Source: Candidatus Desulfatifera sulfidica
GTDB lineage: Bacteria > Desulfobacterota > Desulfobulbia > Desulfobulbales > Desulfocapsaceae
Assembly (NCBI GenBank): GCA_014381505.1
Contig: JACNLK010000040.1
Coordinates: 1 to 39,268 of the forward strand
Direction of reading: 5' to 3'
Length of the DNA stretch: 39,268 nucleotides
Numbering within the stretch: the stretch's first letter is position 1; every line of letters begins with the position of its first letter. Below, one piece after another: positions 23,728 through 33,458 of this stretch. Below the pieces are notes generated by a model, which searched no databases, was not told the DNA's origin, and saw only the letters and a list, made by a program, of their open reading frames with translations. The position numbers and the translations under genes were made by a program.

Positions 23728-26409
23728 ATGGACTTGATCACCACCCATCTCAATGCCGATTTTGACGGATTGGCCTCAATGATCGCGACACTCAAGCTCT
23801 ATCCCGGGGCCATTCTCGCCTTTCCCGGCTCACAGGAAAAAAACGTCCGCACTTATATCAGCGAACAACTGGATGCCACATACCCCTTTCGCCGCCTGAA
23901 ACAAATCGATTTCACCACGATCAATCGCCTGATCGTGGTCGACACCCGGGTTACTTCACGTCTTGGCCCCATCCAGTCCTGCCTGAGCAACCCGAACCTT
24001 GTCATCCATCTGTACGACCATCACCCCAACAGCCCGGAAGACCTCAAGGGCGAGATTGAAGTCGTGGAAGACACCGGCTCGACCATGACCCTCCTCTGCC
24101 GCCAACTGCGCGAGCAGCAGATCCCCATCACAGCGGACGAGGCGACGCTCTTTGGCCTGGGCATCTACGAAGACACCGGCTCCCTGACCCATCTCACCAC
24201 CACCCCAGCAGATCTTGAGGCTGCGGCCTGGCTCCTGCACAAGGGCGCAAGACTGGACATCGTGACCCAGTTCATCAGCCACGACCTGACCTCACTTCAG
24301 ATCGAGCTGCTGCACGAACTCAAGAAAACCGCCAGTTGCTATACCATCCAGGGGATTGAAGTCGTCCTTGTCACACTGACTCTACCCGATTACGTGGATG
24401 ACTTTTCCCTGATCATTCGCCAGTTCATGGCCATGGAAAACTTGAACACCCTCTTTGCCCTGATCTGCATGGCCGGACGAATCTACCTGATCTGCCGCAG
24501 CCGAATCCCGGAAGTTCACGTGGGCCAGATAGCCCGAGAACTGGGCGGAGGTGGCCACTCCACCGCAGCCTCAGCCACAGTGCAAAACATGACCCTGGTG
24601 GAAGCCCAGGAACGGCTCATTCGCATACTCCACCAGGAGATCCACCCGCACTCCATCGCCCGGGAAATCATGTCACAACCGGTGATCAGCGCCTCTGCCA
24701 ATATCACTATTGACGAGGCACACACCCTGCTGACACGCTACAACATCACTGTCCTGCCAGTCATCAGCACAGAGCACGACAACACCACTTCAACTCCTCC
24801 CGCGGCCAGCGAACTCCTGGGGACGATCTCTCGCCGGGTCGTCGAAAAGGCCATTCACCACAACCTGGGGCAGCTGCAGATTCAGGAGTACATGACAGGC
24901 GACATCGAGGCCCTGCCTGCGGATGCCACTCTCAGTGATATCGAGAAACTGATCATCGATCGCCGCCAGCGCCTGGTCCCCATCATCGATAAAAATGAAC
25001 TCACGGGCATCATCACCCGCACCGATCTTCTCAATGTACTGGTGAACGACCCCGGCCACCTGCCCCGGGACTTACACCATGAAAGCGAGATACAGCCCCT
25101 GCAGCGCAGCCGCAACACCAGTTCTCTGATGACCGAATGCCTCAACCGTGAACTGATCGTCCTGCTCAAGACCATCGGTGAGATCGCTGACCGACTGAAC
25201 TTCAAGGCCTTTGCTGTGGGTGGGTTTGTCCGGGACCTGCTGCTCAAACAGAAAAATCTTGATCTGGATATCGTCATTGAGGGCAACGGGATCGCCTTTG
25301 CCAAAGAACTGGCCAAGGCCCTGAACGGCCGCTGCAAAGCCCATGAGCAGTTCATCACAGCAGTGGTTATTCTCCCCGACGGCTTCAAGATTGATGTGGC
25401 AACAGCCAGACTTGAATACTATGAATATCCGGCGGCATTGCCCACAGTAGAGCTCTCATCCATCAAACTGGATCTCTATCGCCGTGATTTCACCATCAAC
25501 GCCATGGCCATACAGCTCAACGCGGAGCAGTTCGGTACCCTGATTGATTTTTTCAGCTGCCAGAACGACCTCAAGTCCGGAATTATCAGAGTCCTGCACA
25601 ACCTCAGTTTTGTTGAAGACCCAACCAGAATCTTCCGCGCCATCCGCTTTGAACAACGAATGGAGCTGAGCATCTCCAAACACACTCATCGCCTGATCCG
25701 CAGCGCCGTAAAGATGAACCTGTTCGACAAGGGCAATGATCCGCGCTTCTTCAACGAACTCCAGCAGATCCTCTCCGAGGACAACCCACTCCCGGCCCTG
25801 ACCCGACTGGCTGAATTTGACCTCTTCAAGTTCCTCTGGCCGGAACTGAAGCCTCATCTGAAAATCGATCGACGCTTCCTCCACATCATGAAACAGGCAC
25901 AGCAGGCCCTGTCCTGGTACGACCTTCTATACCTGGACACGCCCTGCCGCAGATGGCTTGTCTACCTGCTGAGCATCATGGCCCGATCAGGCACGGATGA
26001 CCTGACCAGCTTTTGTCAGCGCTTCCATCTGCACGAAAAAACACGACAACAGCTCATCAGCCAGAAGGTGCTGGCTGACCACACAGGCCAGGTTCTTTAT
26101 CAGAGAAACGGAATCCGCAACAGCGAACTCTGCCGTCTGCTGCGCGGACTGACCAACGAAGGCCTGCTCTACCTCATGGCCATTGCCCGCAAAAACGAGA
26201 TCAAGAAAAACATCTCAAACTTTGTCACCTCCCTGCGCCAGACAGAGATACTGCTCACAGGTAACGACCTCAAAGAGATGGGCTACCTGCCAGGACCACT
26301 GTACAAAACCATTCTGGATCGTCTCCTGGATGCCCGTCTCGATGGCCAGGTCTCGACCCTTGACGATGAGCGCCAGTACGTCCTCGACCATTTCCCGCTG
26401 ATTTCCTGA
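23728..26409 (+). CDS. DHH-CBS-CBS-tRNA nucleotidyltransferase (A-adding type)
   Basis: An 893-residue multidomain protein. An N-terminal DHH phosphoesterase domain (about 1-165) has NADFDGLAS and LYDHHPN. It is followed by DHHA1 with GGGGHSTAASA (about 272). Two CBS domains span about 310-450. The C-terminal class II polynucleotide adenylyltransferase head starts near 480, with AVGGFVRDLLL (about 495), the metal-binding DLDIVIEG (about 512), RRDFTINAMA and EDPTRIFRAIRFEQR. In Aquifex, Deinococcus and similar bacteria such proteins add only the terminal A of CCA, while a second enzyme adds CC; I infer the same here. A DHH domain fused to the transferase may add nuclease activity (oligoribonuclease-like), and the CBS pair may sense adenine nucleotides. 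The 125-nt gap from the recombinase gene suggests a separate promoter. No clear ribosome site. Confidence 0.86.
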   Translation: MDLITTHLNADFDGLASMIATLKLYPGAILAFPGSQEKNVRTYISEQLDATYPFRRLKQIDFTTINRLIVVDTRVTSRLGPIQSCLSNPNLVIHLYDHHPNSPEDLKGEIEVVEDTGSTMTLLCRQLREQQIPITADEATLFGLGIYEDTGSLTHLTTTPADLEAAAWLLHKGARLDIVTQFISHDLTSLQIELLHELKKTASCYTIQGIEVVLVTLTLPDYVDDFSLIIRQFMAMENLNTLFALICMAGRIYLICRSRIPEVHVGQIARELGGGGHSTAASATVQNMTLVEAQERLIRILHQEIHPHSIAREIMSQPVISASANITIDEAHTLLTRYNITVLPVISTEHDNTTSTPPAASELLGTISRRVVEKAIHHNLGQLQIQEYMTGDIEALPADATLSDIEKLIIDRRQRLVPIIDKNELTGIITRTDLLNVLVNDPGHLPRDLHHESEIQPLQRSRNTSSLMTECLNRELIVLLKTIGEIADRLNFKAFAVGGFVRDLLLKQKNLDLDIVIEGNGIAFAKELAKALNGRCKAHEQFITAVVILPDGFKIDVATARLEYYEYPAALPTVELSSIKLDLYRRDFTINAMAIQLNAEQFGTLIDFFSCQNDLKSGIIRVLHNLSFVEDPTRIFRAIRFEQRMELSISKHTHRLIRSAVKMNLFDKGNDPRFFNELQQILSEDNPLPALTRLAEFDLFKFLWPELKPHLKIDRRFLHIMKQAQQALSWYDLLYLDTPCRRWLVYLLSIMARSGTDDLTSFCQRFHLHEKTRQQLISQKVLADHTGQVLYQRNGIRNSELCRLLRGLTNEGLLYLMAIARKNEIKKNISNFVTSLRQTEILLTGNDLKEMGYLPGPLYKTILDRLLDARLDGQVSTLDDERQYVLDHFPLIS

Positions 26410-26505
26410 GCTGACACTGCCCCTCGTCCATTGCTATTTTCAGTGGCGGTGCTTACAGTTGTTCTGTTCAACAAACACTAACTCTTCCCCCCTGATATAT
26501 ATTTT

Positions 26506-27144
26506 ATGAACGCAAACTCGTTTATCATTGAACTGATCATCATGGCCCCGCCCCTGCTTCTGGCTTTAACCGTGCATGAATTTGCCCACGGCTATGTGGC
26601 CCACCGCCTTGGTGACCCCACGGCCAAACTGGCCGGACGCCTGACCCTGAATCCGCTCAAACATCTGGATCCTCTGGGGACTCTTGCTTTTTTTCTGATT
26701 AAAATTGGCTGGGCAAAACCGGTACCGGTCAATCCCGTTTACTTTCGTGATCCGCGTCGGGACATGCTCTGGGTTGCCCTGGCCGGCCCTGCTGTCAACC
26801 TGGGATTGGCCCTGATCAGCGCCGTGGCCGCCAAAGGCCTCTGGGCATTGGCAGCTGTTCTGCCCTACTCACCCCTGGCCAAGGCCATCATCGTGCCGCT
26901 CAATGCTTGCCTGATTGCCAGCGTCTGGATCAATCTGGTCCTGTGCATCTTTAACTTCCTGCCCATCCCGCCCCTGGACGGCAGCAAAATCCTCATGGGA
27001 CTGCTGCCCCCGCAACAGGCACAGTCCTTCGCCTCCCTTGAGCGCTACGGCTTTATCATCATCATGCTCCTGGCCTTTAGCGGCATCCTCTCATCCATGA
27101 TCATCCCGATCATCTCCTTTGCCAACCGCCTGCTCCTGGCCTGA
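26506..27144 (+). CDS. Site-2 protease family (M50) membrane metalloprotease
   Basis: A 212-residue inner-membrane protein of about five hydrophobic segments. The zinc site HEFAHG (HExxH) lies in the first helix (about residues 24-29), and the second site NFLPIPPLDGSKIL (NxxPxxxLDG) is in a later helix. This is the compact Rv2869/YwhC-like group without a PDZ domain. The family cleaves membrane-embedded substrates, but the target is unknown. It follows the A-adding enzyme by 96 nt. There is no ribosome site before ATG 26506. It is convergent with fadL, and the hairpin between them terminates fadL. Confidence 0.85.
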   Translation: MNANSFIIELIIMAPPLLLALTVHEFAHGYVAHRLGDPTAKLAGRLTLNPLKHLDPLGTLAFFLIKIGWAKPVPVNPVYFRDPRRDMLWVALAGPAVNLGLALISAVAAKGLWALAAVLPYSPLAKAIIVPLNACLIASVWINLVLCIFNFLPIPPLDGSKILMGLLPPQQAQSFASLERYGFIIIMLLAFSGILSSMIIPIISFANRLLLA

Positions 27145-27161
27145 GAACCACGCACAAAAAA

Positions 27162-27193
27162 AGGCCCCTGCCGTTTAACAACGGCAGGGGCCT
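27162..27193 (-). terminator. Intrinsic terminator of fadL
   Basis: AGGCCCCTGCCGTT and AACGGCAGGGGCCT form a perfect 14-bp stem with a 4-nt loop. On the minus strand a T7 tract (the plus-strand AAAAAAA at 27156-27162) follows the stem, so it ends transcription from 28499-27231. Confidence 0.93.
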
Positions 27194-27230
27194 CGAAACA
27201 AACCTGACAGGTGATCAGGATTCCCTCAGC

Positions 27231-28499
27231 TTAGAAAGAGTACTGCAGGCCGGTGGAATAGAAAATGACCTCTTTTTCGTAACCAACAGTCAGACCAGGA
27301 ATAGTGGTAGGTGCAGGCTGATAGGAATCATCATCGTACAGAGAAACACCCAGTCCAACGTTCAACTCAAGATTATCTTTCAGGGCATAGGCAAAGCCGC
27401 CGCCAAAGGTGTTCACATCCAGCTTGGGTGATTCCGCAACAGTATGCTCCACATCAATACCGGTTTCAGTATACATGTAGCCACCACTGACCCGCAGACG
27501 ATCATTGACCGCGTACTCCAGAGCAATACCGAACTCATAACCGTCATTGACATCATCTTCGGCTCCGGCCCAATTCGCATCTTCATTGAAATAATAGGTC
27601 AGATTCACGTCCACTTTTAGAGCCGGAGTACACTGGTGTGAGAGGCCCAGACCAAGAATAGCTGGTAAATCGCGCCGCTCTTCCATCCCATCCGTTACCC
27701 CTATCACCTGTAAAAGGGTCGGTGTTGGAGGTGCACCAAGTGCGGTATCAGCCGTAACGGTATGCTCAAAATCAAGCTTTGTCCGGGTCTCATAACGAGC
27801 TGCCAGGTTCAACTTATCGCTGGCCTTATAGTTGACACCGAAAATTCCACCCCAGCCATCGGCCTCAGACTCATAATCAACGGCAACATCAGCACCACCA
27901 GCATTTGTAAAACTCGCCTTCGCTGACCGATCGGCCTTAATATGTCTCAACCCTGCTGAAACAGAGAGATCATCATTCAGCTGATACGCCCCTCCCAGGG
28001 TCACACCCACATAGACCTCCTCCCCTTCCGATTGTTGCGCAGTAAGTGGCAATCCTCCAAAAATGGACAGATTAAGAAGCTGCAAGGTCGCACTCCCCTC
28101 TTCGAAATCCACCTTTCCACCACCCGCCGGTACAGTGACCGCCGCAAAAGCCGCCCATTTCTCCTTTTTATGGAGAGCAAAAAAACCTGGTATAATGGAA
28201 GGCTCGTCCTGCGTCAAGGTTCCATCCTGACCATTGGGCAGACCAGTTAAAATATTTTCATAATCTTTATCCAGATACTGCAGGGACAGATTCACATAGG
28301 AGCCATCATCCATGGCCATCACACCGGCCGGGTTGTAGGCCACGATATCCGCGGAATCTGTGGCCGCGTTCCGGTTCAGGGTGCGGATATACTCGGCGCT
28401 GTAGTTGTGCAGGTTGTCAATCGCACCGGCCAGGGATGAAGTCACCCCAACCGTTTGGCACAGAATTGCTACAGCCGCCACTGAAAATATCTTCTTCAT
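27231..28499 (-). CDS. FadL/OmpP1-family outer-membrane transporter
   Basis: A 422-residue beta-barrel for uptake of long-chain fatty acids or other hydrophobic compounds. The signal peptide (1-24, SSLAGA) is followed by a hatch-like N-terminal region containing ADIVAYNPAGVMAMDDG, the NPA-type FadL signature. Repeated amphipathic strands end in GLQYSF with a C-terminal Phe, the usual outer-membrane assembly signal. It resembles family length (about 420-450). GGGAG lies 7 nt before ATG 28499. It follows the acyl-CoA ligase gene by 141 nt on the same strand, suggesting coordinated uptake and activation. The substrate could also be an aromatic or hydrocarbon compound. Confidence 0.87.
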   Translation of the reverse strand: MKKIFSVAAVAILCQTVGVTSSLAGAIDNLHNYSAEYIRTLNRNAATDSADIVAYNPAGVMAMDDGSYVNLSLQYLDKDYENILTGLPNGQDGTLTQDEPSIIPGFFALHKKEKWAAFAAVTVPAGGGKVDFEEGSATLQLLNLSIFGGLPLTAQQSEGEEVYVGVTLGGAYQLNDDLSVSAGLRHIKADRSAKASFTNAGGADVAVDYESEADGWGGIFGVNYKASDKLNLAARYETRTKLDFEHTVTADTALGAPPTPTLLQVIGVTDGMEERRDLPAILGLGLSHQCTPALKVDVNLTYYFNEDANWAGAEDDVNDGYEFGIALEYAVNDRLRVSGGYMYTETGIDVEHTVAESPKLDVNTFGGGFAYALKDNLELNVGLGVSLYDDDSYQPAPTTIPGLTVGYEKEVIFYSTGLQYSF

Positions 28500-28640
28500 C
28501 TCATCTCTCCCTTAATATTCTTCTATTCTCTCACCAGCCGGACAACCCGCCTGATGGACTCCTCGTCCTTCTTCTCCGACAGAGCCCGCAACGAGCTCCT
28601 GTCCACAGACACTTACCCCCAAGAACAAAAAACAGACGAC

Positions 28641-30329
28641 TCAGGACACCATGGCCCCGCCATCATACAAATAGCGTTTGATCTTATGGGTGGCCGTTTT
28701 GATAAAGGGCTCGCGCCGCTCGGAAATCCTGGCAACCCGTGAAGACGTGCTCACTTTGCTGTTCACTTCGACGCGCATGCTCTCCAGCAACTCTGCAATA
28801 TGAGCCTGTCGTTCCCTGCTGGTCTTGCCCGCAGTCTGCTCATCAATCACCTCATAATCCGGGTAAATCCAGGCATCGAGACGACCATTGTTTTCAACCA
28901 CCAGAACCTCAACAACCCAAGAGTAGGCGTTCATCTTATGCTCGATGGGCTCAGGATACACATTCTCTCCATTGGCCATGACAATCACATTTTTGGACCG
29001 TCCGCGAACATGAAGGTTCCCGGCCTCATCCACGATCCCCAAATCTCCGGTTGCCAGCCAGCCATCCTCACTCAGCGTCTTAGCAGTACTCTCAGGATCA
29101 TTGAAATAACCATGCATGACATTCGGCCCACGGCCCATGATCTCGCCAACACCAGTCTCCGGGTCCGGATTATCAATGCGGATCTCAACACCAGGAAGAG
29201 GCTTACCAGCCGAGCCTACAGCAATGGTTTTATCACCAGGGGGGCCTCCGGACAACAATGGCGCAGACTCACTGAGGCCATAACCAACAAGATAGGGGAG
29301 ACCAGCATCCAAAAGAAACTGCTCGACCTCGGGATTAAGAGCGGCCCCACCAATGCCCAGCAGTTGAAGATTTCCACCAAAAAAGTCCAGCAATTTTGCG
29401 CCAATCTTCTTGTAAATCAACTTCCTCCCAAGGGAGAACTTACAGACCAGGGAAAGGGGTCGGCTCGCGTTGATATTGGGAAGCACCCTTTTTTTATAGA
29501 TTTTTTCCATAACAAGGGGGACAGCAAACATGCCATAGGGTCGCTCATGCTGGCAAAGTTTCTGCAATATTGCAGGGGTTGGAGTCCTACCGGCATAGGC
29601 CACCCGTGCCCCTTTAAGCAGGGGCAATACGAGCCCCAATGTAAATTCATAGGCATGGGAAACAGGCAGGATAGACAGAAAGGCCGAACCCGGTTCAATT
29701 TTGATCATTGAAGCTGCGGAATAGGCATTGGAAGTCAGGTTTTTATGACTCAACATGACTGCCTTGGAATAGCCGGAGGTTCCCGAAGTATAAAGGATCG
29801 AGGCCAAATCATCCTCCTGTACTTCGGCAAAAGGCTCCTTTTTCTGATCGTCCTCACCCTGCCCGGTCATATACTCAGACAAGGCAGTGACATTCATCAG
29901 ATCGGCCACGCCCGGGGTATCATCAAGAGTGACGACCTGCTTCAGAAATTTTTGATTCAGCTCATAAAGTTTTTCAATCTGACGCTGGGAAGTAAAGACA
30001 ATCTCAACTTTCATTTCGGTCAGGATATGATGCACATCGGCTTCGGGCAAGTCGGGCAGAATGGGCACAGCGACAGCTCCCAGACGAATAACGGCAAAAT
30101 AAGCCATAGCCCAGAAATGAGAATTTTCAGCCAGAAGGGCAACTCGACTATCTTTTCGGATTCCGCTCTGTTGCAGACAGTGAGCCAAAGTAATAACTCG
30201 CTCATGGAGTTCGTTATACGTCAGCGGCTTCTCCATGGCCATTCCTATGGCCGGTTGCTCACCAAACTTTTCACAACTGGAATCCAATACATAATTAAGG
30301 GTCATTCCCACATCGGCACTTGGTGTCAT
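28641..30329 (-). CDS. Long-chain acyl-CoA synthetase-like AMP-binding ligase
   Basis: A 562-residue ANL-superfamily enzyme that activates a carboxylate via acyl-AMP and couples it to CoA. The P-loop motif ILYTSGTSGYSKAVMLSHKNL (residues about 180-200), the A5 motif GYGLSESAP, the A7 motif DGWLATGDLG and A8 with VRGRSKNVIVMANGENVYPEPIE are intact. The catalytic Lys of A10 would be in FIKTATHKIKRY. Together with the FadL homologue downstream it fits fatty-acid uptake and activation, and could recycle membrane lipids. A TTG at 30332 precedes ATG 30329; AGAGGA upstream suits the ATG. Substrate chain length is not readable from sequence. Confidence 0.88.
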   Translation of the reverse strand: MTPSADVGMTLNYVLDSSCEKFGEQPAIGMAMEKPLTYNELHERVITLAHCLQQSGIRKDSRVALLAENSHFWAMAYFAVIRLGAVAVPILPDLPEADVHHILTEMKVEIVFTSQRQIEKLYELNQKFLKQVVTLDDTPGVADLMNVTALSEYMTGQGEDDQKKEPFAEVQEDDLASILYTSGTSGYSKAVMLSHKNLTSNAYSAASMIKIEPGSAFLSILPVSHAYEFTLGLVLPLLKGARVAYAGRTPTPAILQKLCQHERPYGMFAVPLVMEKIYKKRVLPNINASRPLSLVCKFSLGRKLIYKKIGAKLLDFFGGNLQLLGIGGAALNPEVEQFLLDAGLPYLVGYGLSESAPLLSGGPPGDKTIAVGSAGKPLPGVEIRIDNPDPETGVGEIMGRGPNVMHGYFNDPESTAKTLSEDGWLATGDLGIVDEAGNLHVRGRSKNVIVMANGENVYPEPIEHKMNAYSWVVEVLVVENNGRLDAWIYPDYEVIDEQTAGKTSRERQAHIAELLESMRVEVNSKVSTSSRVARISERREPFIKTATHKIKRYLYDGGAMVS

Positions 30330-30502
30330 CAAAATCCTCTAATCAGTTTTCACCACAAAAACAGCATGATAATCAAACAACGCATCATTGATTGCGAAAT
30401 ATACTACCTAAAACAAGAGGTTCGGTCAATTGAGAAGACTTATTTATTCACACAGGCAACAATACATTCAGACGAAAATACGGCACCATAACACAAAACA
30501 AC

Positions 30503-30529
30503 TTGACAACCACTGGCATTCATTATAAA
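30503..30529 (+). promoter_or_regulatory. Putative promoter of the DacA-type gene
   Basis: TTGACA (30503-30508) and TATAAA (30524-30529) are near-consensus, but the spacer is 15 nt, shorter than optimal. Transcription would start near 30536, about 40 nt before ATG 30578. Confidence 0.45.
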
Positions 30530-30577
30530 AAAAGTTAATCTTCATGGTTTGGAGTTATAAAAATATTCAAAGATGAT

Positions 30578-31630
30578 ATGAATTTTCTATTTTTCAAACA
30601 GTTACACCATCGTCCCGCCTGGCTCAGTATTGCTTTCTTTTTTCTCCTGGCAACTCTCCTGGCTCCCTCCTCACAAGCCCTGGCCGTCCCGATATTTAAA
30701 GACAGCGCCAAACGGACAATCAGCAGCAAAAAACAAACCGTTACCCTCTCCAATCACAGCGCCATACCGGTTCTGGGGAAGTACCGCAACATATCTCAAC
30801 ATAAAAAAAACATAGGGTCAAAACAAGTTGCCAGTAAAAAAACCGGCAATATCCGTAAAAAGATCTCTGCCAAAAGCGCCATTATTATCGACGCTCAAAA
30901 TGGTCGCACCCTGTTCTCCCGCTCGCCGGATCTCCCCCGCCAGCCGGCCAGTACCATCAAAGTCCTCACCGGGGCAATCGCCCTCAAATCCCTCTCCGCA
31001 AATGATCAGGTACCGGTCAGCAACAAAGCCGCCCGCCAGCCCCGCTCAAAAATATACCTTGATCAACGCAAACAGTACAAGGCAGACGACCTGATCAACG
31101 CAGTCCTCATGGCCTCGGCCAATGATGCCAGCGTTGCCCTGGCCGAAAAAATTGCCGGCTCAGAAAAATCCTTTGCCAAAATGATGACCCTGCGAGCAGA
31201 ACTCTGGGGGGCTAAAAACACAGTCTGCAAAACGGCCTCAGGCCTGACCGCAAAAGGCCAGACCAGTACCGCCAGGGATCTGGCCGCCATTTTCCGTCAT
31301 GCCATGCAGGACAAAGAATTTTCACATCGAATGGGCAAGACCAAGACGCTGACCACGGACGGCAATATGCTCCGCAGTCACAACAAGGCGCTCTGGCAGG
31401 TGGAAGGAACAGAAGGTGGCAAGACAGGATATACCAATGCCGCCCGACAGACCTATGTGGGGAAATTCAAACGGGGAAATGACGAGATAATCGTTGCCAT
31501 TATGGGAAGTGAGACCATGTGGAGTGACATCAAGCACCTGGTCGAATACGGTTTTGAACGTAAAATTGCCCTCAACAAACAAAGCCAGCAACTGTTGGCC
31601 AAGGTCGATAGCGACAGCCTTTCTCGATAA
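30578..31630 (+). CDS. D-alanyl-D-alanine carboxypeptidase (peptidase S11, PBP5/DacA-like)
   Basis: A periplasmic low-molecular-mass penicillin-binding protein that trims the terminal D-Ala from peptidoglycan stem peptides. The 350-residue protein has a signal peptide (1-36, ending SSQALA). A Lys/Ser/Asn-rich linker follows (about 40-100), longer than usual. The serine active-site set is SxxK in ASTIK (Ser 125, Lys 128), SxN in SAND (Ser 180) and KTG in GGKTGYT (Lys 282). It ends soon after the catalytic domain and lacks the DacA-type C-terminal beta domain and amphipathic anchor helix, so it may be soluble or anchored by its N-terminus. A putative promoter lies about 50 nt upstream. Confidence 0.9.
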   Translation: MNFLFFKQLHHRPAWLSIAFFFLLATLLAPSSQALAVPIFKDSAKRTISSKKQTVTLSNHSAIPVLGKYRNISQHKKNIGSKQVASKKTGNIRKKISAKSAIIIDAQNGRTLFSRSPDLPRQPASTIKVLTGAIALKSLSANDQVPVSNKAARQPRSKIYLDQRKQYKADDLINAVLMASANDASVALAEKIAGSEKSFAKMMTLRAELWGAKNTVCKTASGLTAKGQTSTARDLAAIFRHAMQDKEFSHRMGKTKTLTTDGNMLRSHNKALWQVEGTEGGKTGYTNAARQTYVGKFKRGNDEIIVAIMGSETMWSDIKHLVEYGFERKIALNKQSQQLLAKVDSDSLSR

Positions 31631-31889
31631 AACTTTTCTGACCAGCGCACCAACTCTGCTCCAAACAGAAAAAAGTCCGGCCTGGACTCTCTCTCCTTAC
31701 AATAATAATCCAGACACAGGCTGCTCTCGCATGCCTCATAGCCCAAGATACTTGGGTCTCAATACAAAAAGGCAGCACCAAACTAATGGCACTACCTTTC
31801 ATTCAATGCAGCTGTCTCAAATATACGTGCTATCTTGTTCTCATAATATCAGACAATTGACTTGCAGAGAGAAGTTACATTTCGCACGT

Positions 31890-32009
31890 CTAGTTATCAC
31901 CCAAAAGCCCCTTGGATTCTTTCTTGACTTTTTTGGCAGCCTTCTTTTCTTTTGGGGTCATGGCCGGTTTCTTTTTACTCGCCTTAATGCTTTTGTGTTC
32001 TTTGCTCAT
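31890..32009 (-). CDS. Small lysine-rich protein of unknown function (39 aa)
   Basis: An ORF of 40 codons including the stop. The product begins MSKEHKSIKASKKKPAMTPK and continues as EKKAAKKVKKESKGLLGDN. About two fifths of its residues are Lys, and there is no Cys, Trp or membrane segment. AGGAG (32022-32018) lies 8 nt upstream of the ATG, one of the better ribosome sites in the window. I recall similar short proteins (MSKEHKS..., TPKEKKAAKK) in other Proteobacteria, but no function. It might bind nucleic acid or ribosomes, a guess from composition alone. It is co-directional with the ATP-grasp cluster but lies downstream of it, 111 nt past its stop. Confidence 0.65.
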   Translation of the reverse strand: MSKEHKSIKASKKKPAMTPKEKKAAKKVKKESKGLLGDN

Positions 32010-32120
32010 AGCTTTCACTCCTCATAATTAATGAATGAACTTCTGATCAACTACTGCCGGACCTGTGTGGCTGAGCTTGATCAATAATGTTCTTGTTAAG
32101 CTTTACGAGACATTTCACGT

Positions 32121-33458
32121 CTAGGTTGAAGCGAATCCAACATGAGCCGTGGAAACTTTTTCAATCCCGTAAGGGAAACGAGCATGCTCTCTTGTTATAC
32201 CGATACTTTTCAATGAATCCTCCAGTTTGCTCACCTGTTGCAGGTTTTCGGCCAGCAGCACAATGTTAAAATCTCCAGTCCCTGATAACTCTTTGCAATT
32301 AAGGGGAAATACGCAATTCATTCTGCTGCTGTCATATAGGTTGGGTCCCAGGCGATCGACAAGTTCAGGAAATGAACAGGGGGAGGTTCTGGTTTTGGTG
32401 AATTTCCAAAAAGGAATTGGGGTTGCGGTTATCTGCTCAATATTATGAACAAGCATGCCCACATAGGATGAGCCATTAAAACGGGCATTATTTTCCACTG
32501 GAAATATACCCTCTTTAGAGACGATATAATCAAGGCCCACTACCCCACAGTAACCTGATTTTGCCATATCAGTGACGATCTTATACGAGGCGTCACGAAT
32601 ATAGTCATAGACGTCTTTGGCTGGTTGTTGGCCTTTTATATTACCAATATAGACCAAGCCTCTCTCACAGATTTGATCCAACATCCCCAGATGGTCGATA
32701 GATCCATCACGACCAATAGCCCATTGGTCATTCGGGGTTGAAGTGACGTCAAGGAAGGGTTCAACAAGCACCTGTCTCTCGCCACTGTCAGCAATTTCAC
32801 GATACAAGGTTTCTAAATCAAGACCCTTTGTCTTATATAATGACATAGCTGATTCAGCGAGAGTGCCACGAACAATCACGGTTTCGTGGGTGGCCAGGTA
32901 GCGCCTGACAATGGCTGTCATTTCATGACAATTCGCCTTATCTTCCGGTTGCAGAGTAAACGTTTCTCCTTCAACCACCGGGATGGCCAAGCGCTGACAA
33001 ATGGTTTTAAACTCTGCCTTGTCATTATATTTCAGCGTAACAACCTGGGACGTACCAAAATGCTCAGCACCAAGAACCTGGGCCGCCGTTTCCTCTAATA
33101 ATCCACTAAACCATGGCGCAAAGACAGGTTTACGGCCCAGCTCTTTGATGACCTTCAGCACCGGGCCAGGATCTGCGATAATAAGCTCGGCGAGACTCAT
33201 ATTCGTGGCAGAGGTCTTATATTCAACGACATGGATGGTTCCCAGACCACATGAACGCAACCAGTCGTAGTAATCGTGGTCTAAGGAGGTGCGTAAAACC
33301 ACCAAATCGTCAAAGCGAGCTGCCGCTAATGCCCTGTCGCATTTTGAATGTACCGAACCATTACGTCGTGGAAACTGAGAAAAACTATCTGCCCCGTAAA
33401 TGACCAGTTCATCATCATTATCCGAAATACATTGGCGCAGAGATTTATAGTCTGTCAT
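32121..33458 (-). CDS. ATP-grasp ligase (PGM1-like), last gene of the head-group cassette
   Basis: A 445-residue protein. Residues about 1-135 form a pre-ATP-grasp-like N-terminal domain (LVIYGADSFSQFPRRNGSVH, then PWFSGLLEETAAQVLG). The ATP-grasp core (about 140-400) shows KYNDKAEFKTICQRLAIPV, VIVRGTLAE and the metal-binding end GLDYIVSKEGIFPVENNARF, with NGSSY following. The family joins a carboxylate to an amine or other nucleophile via acyl-phosphate. ATG 33458 overlaps the stop of the CDP-alcohol phosphatidyltransferase by 4 nt, so the two are translationally coupled. The partner substrates are unknown; addition of an amino acid to a lipid or nucleotide-linked amine fits the cluster. A distant carboxylate-amine ligase role is the safe call. 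Confidence 0.72.
   Translation of the reverse strand: MTDYKSLRQCISDNDDELVIYGADSFSQFPRRNGSVHSKCDRALAAARFDDLVVLRTSLDHDYYDWLRSCGLGTIHVVEYKTSATNMSLAELIIADPGPVLKVIKELGRKPVFAPWFSGLLEETAAQVLGAEHFGTSQVVTLKYNDKAEFKTICQRLAIPVVEGETFTLQPEDKANCHEMTAIVRRYLATHETVIVRGTLAESAMSLYKTKGLDLETLYREIADSGERQVLVEPFLDVTSTPNDQWAIGRDGSIDHLGMLDQICERGLVYIGNIKGQQPAKDVYDYIRDASYKIVTDMAKSGYCGVVGLDYIVSKEGIFPVENNARFNGSSYVGMLVHNIEQITATPIPFWKFTKTRTSPCSFPELVDRLGPNLYDSSRMNCVFPLNCKELSGTGDFNIVLLAENLQQVSKLEDSLKSIGITREHARFPYGIEKVSTAHVGFAST

Noticed and set aside
31494-32027. 177-codon plus-strand frame after dacA
   Set aside because: It overlaps dacA in another frame and is antisense to the small Lys-rich gene; no domain.
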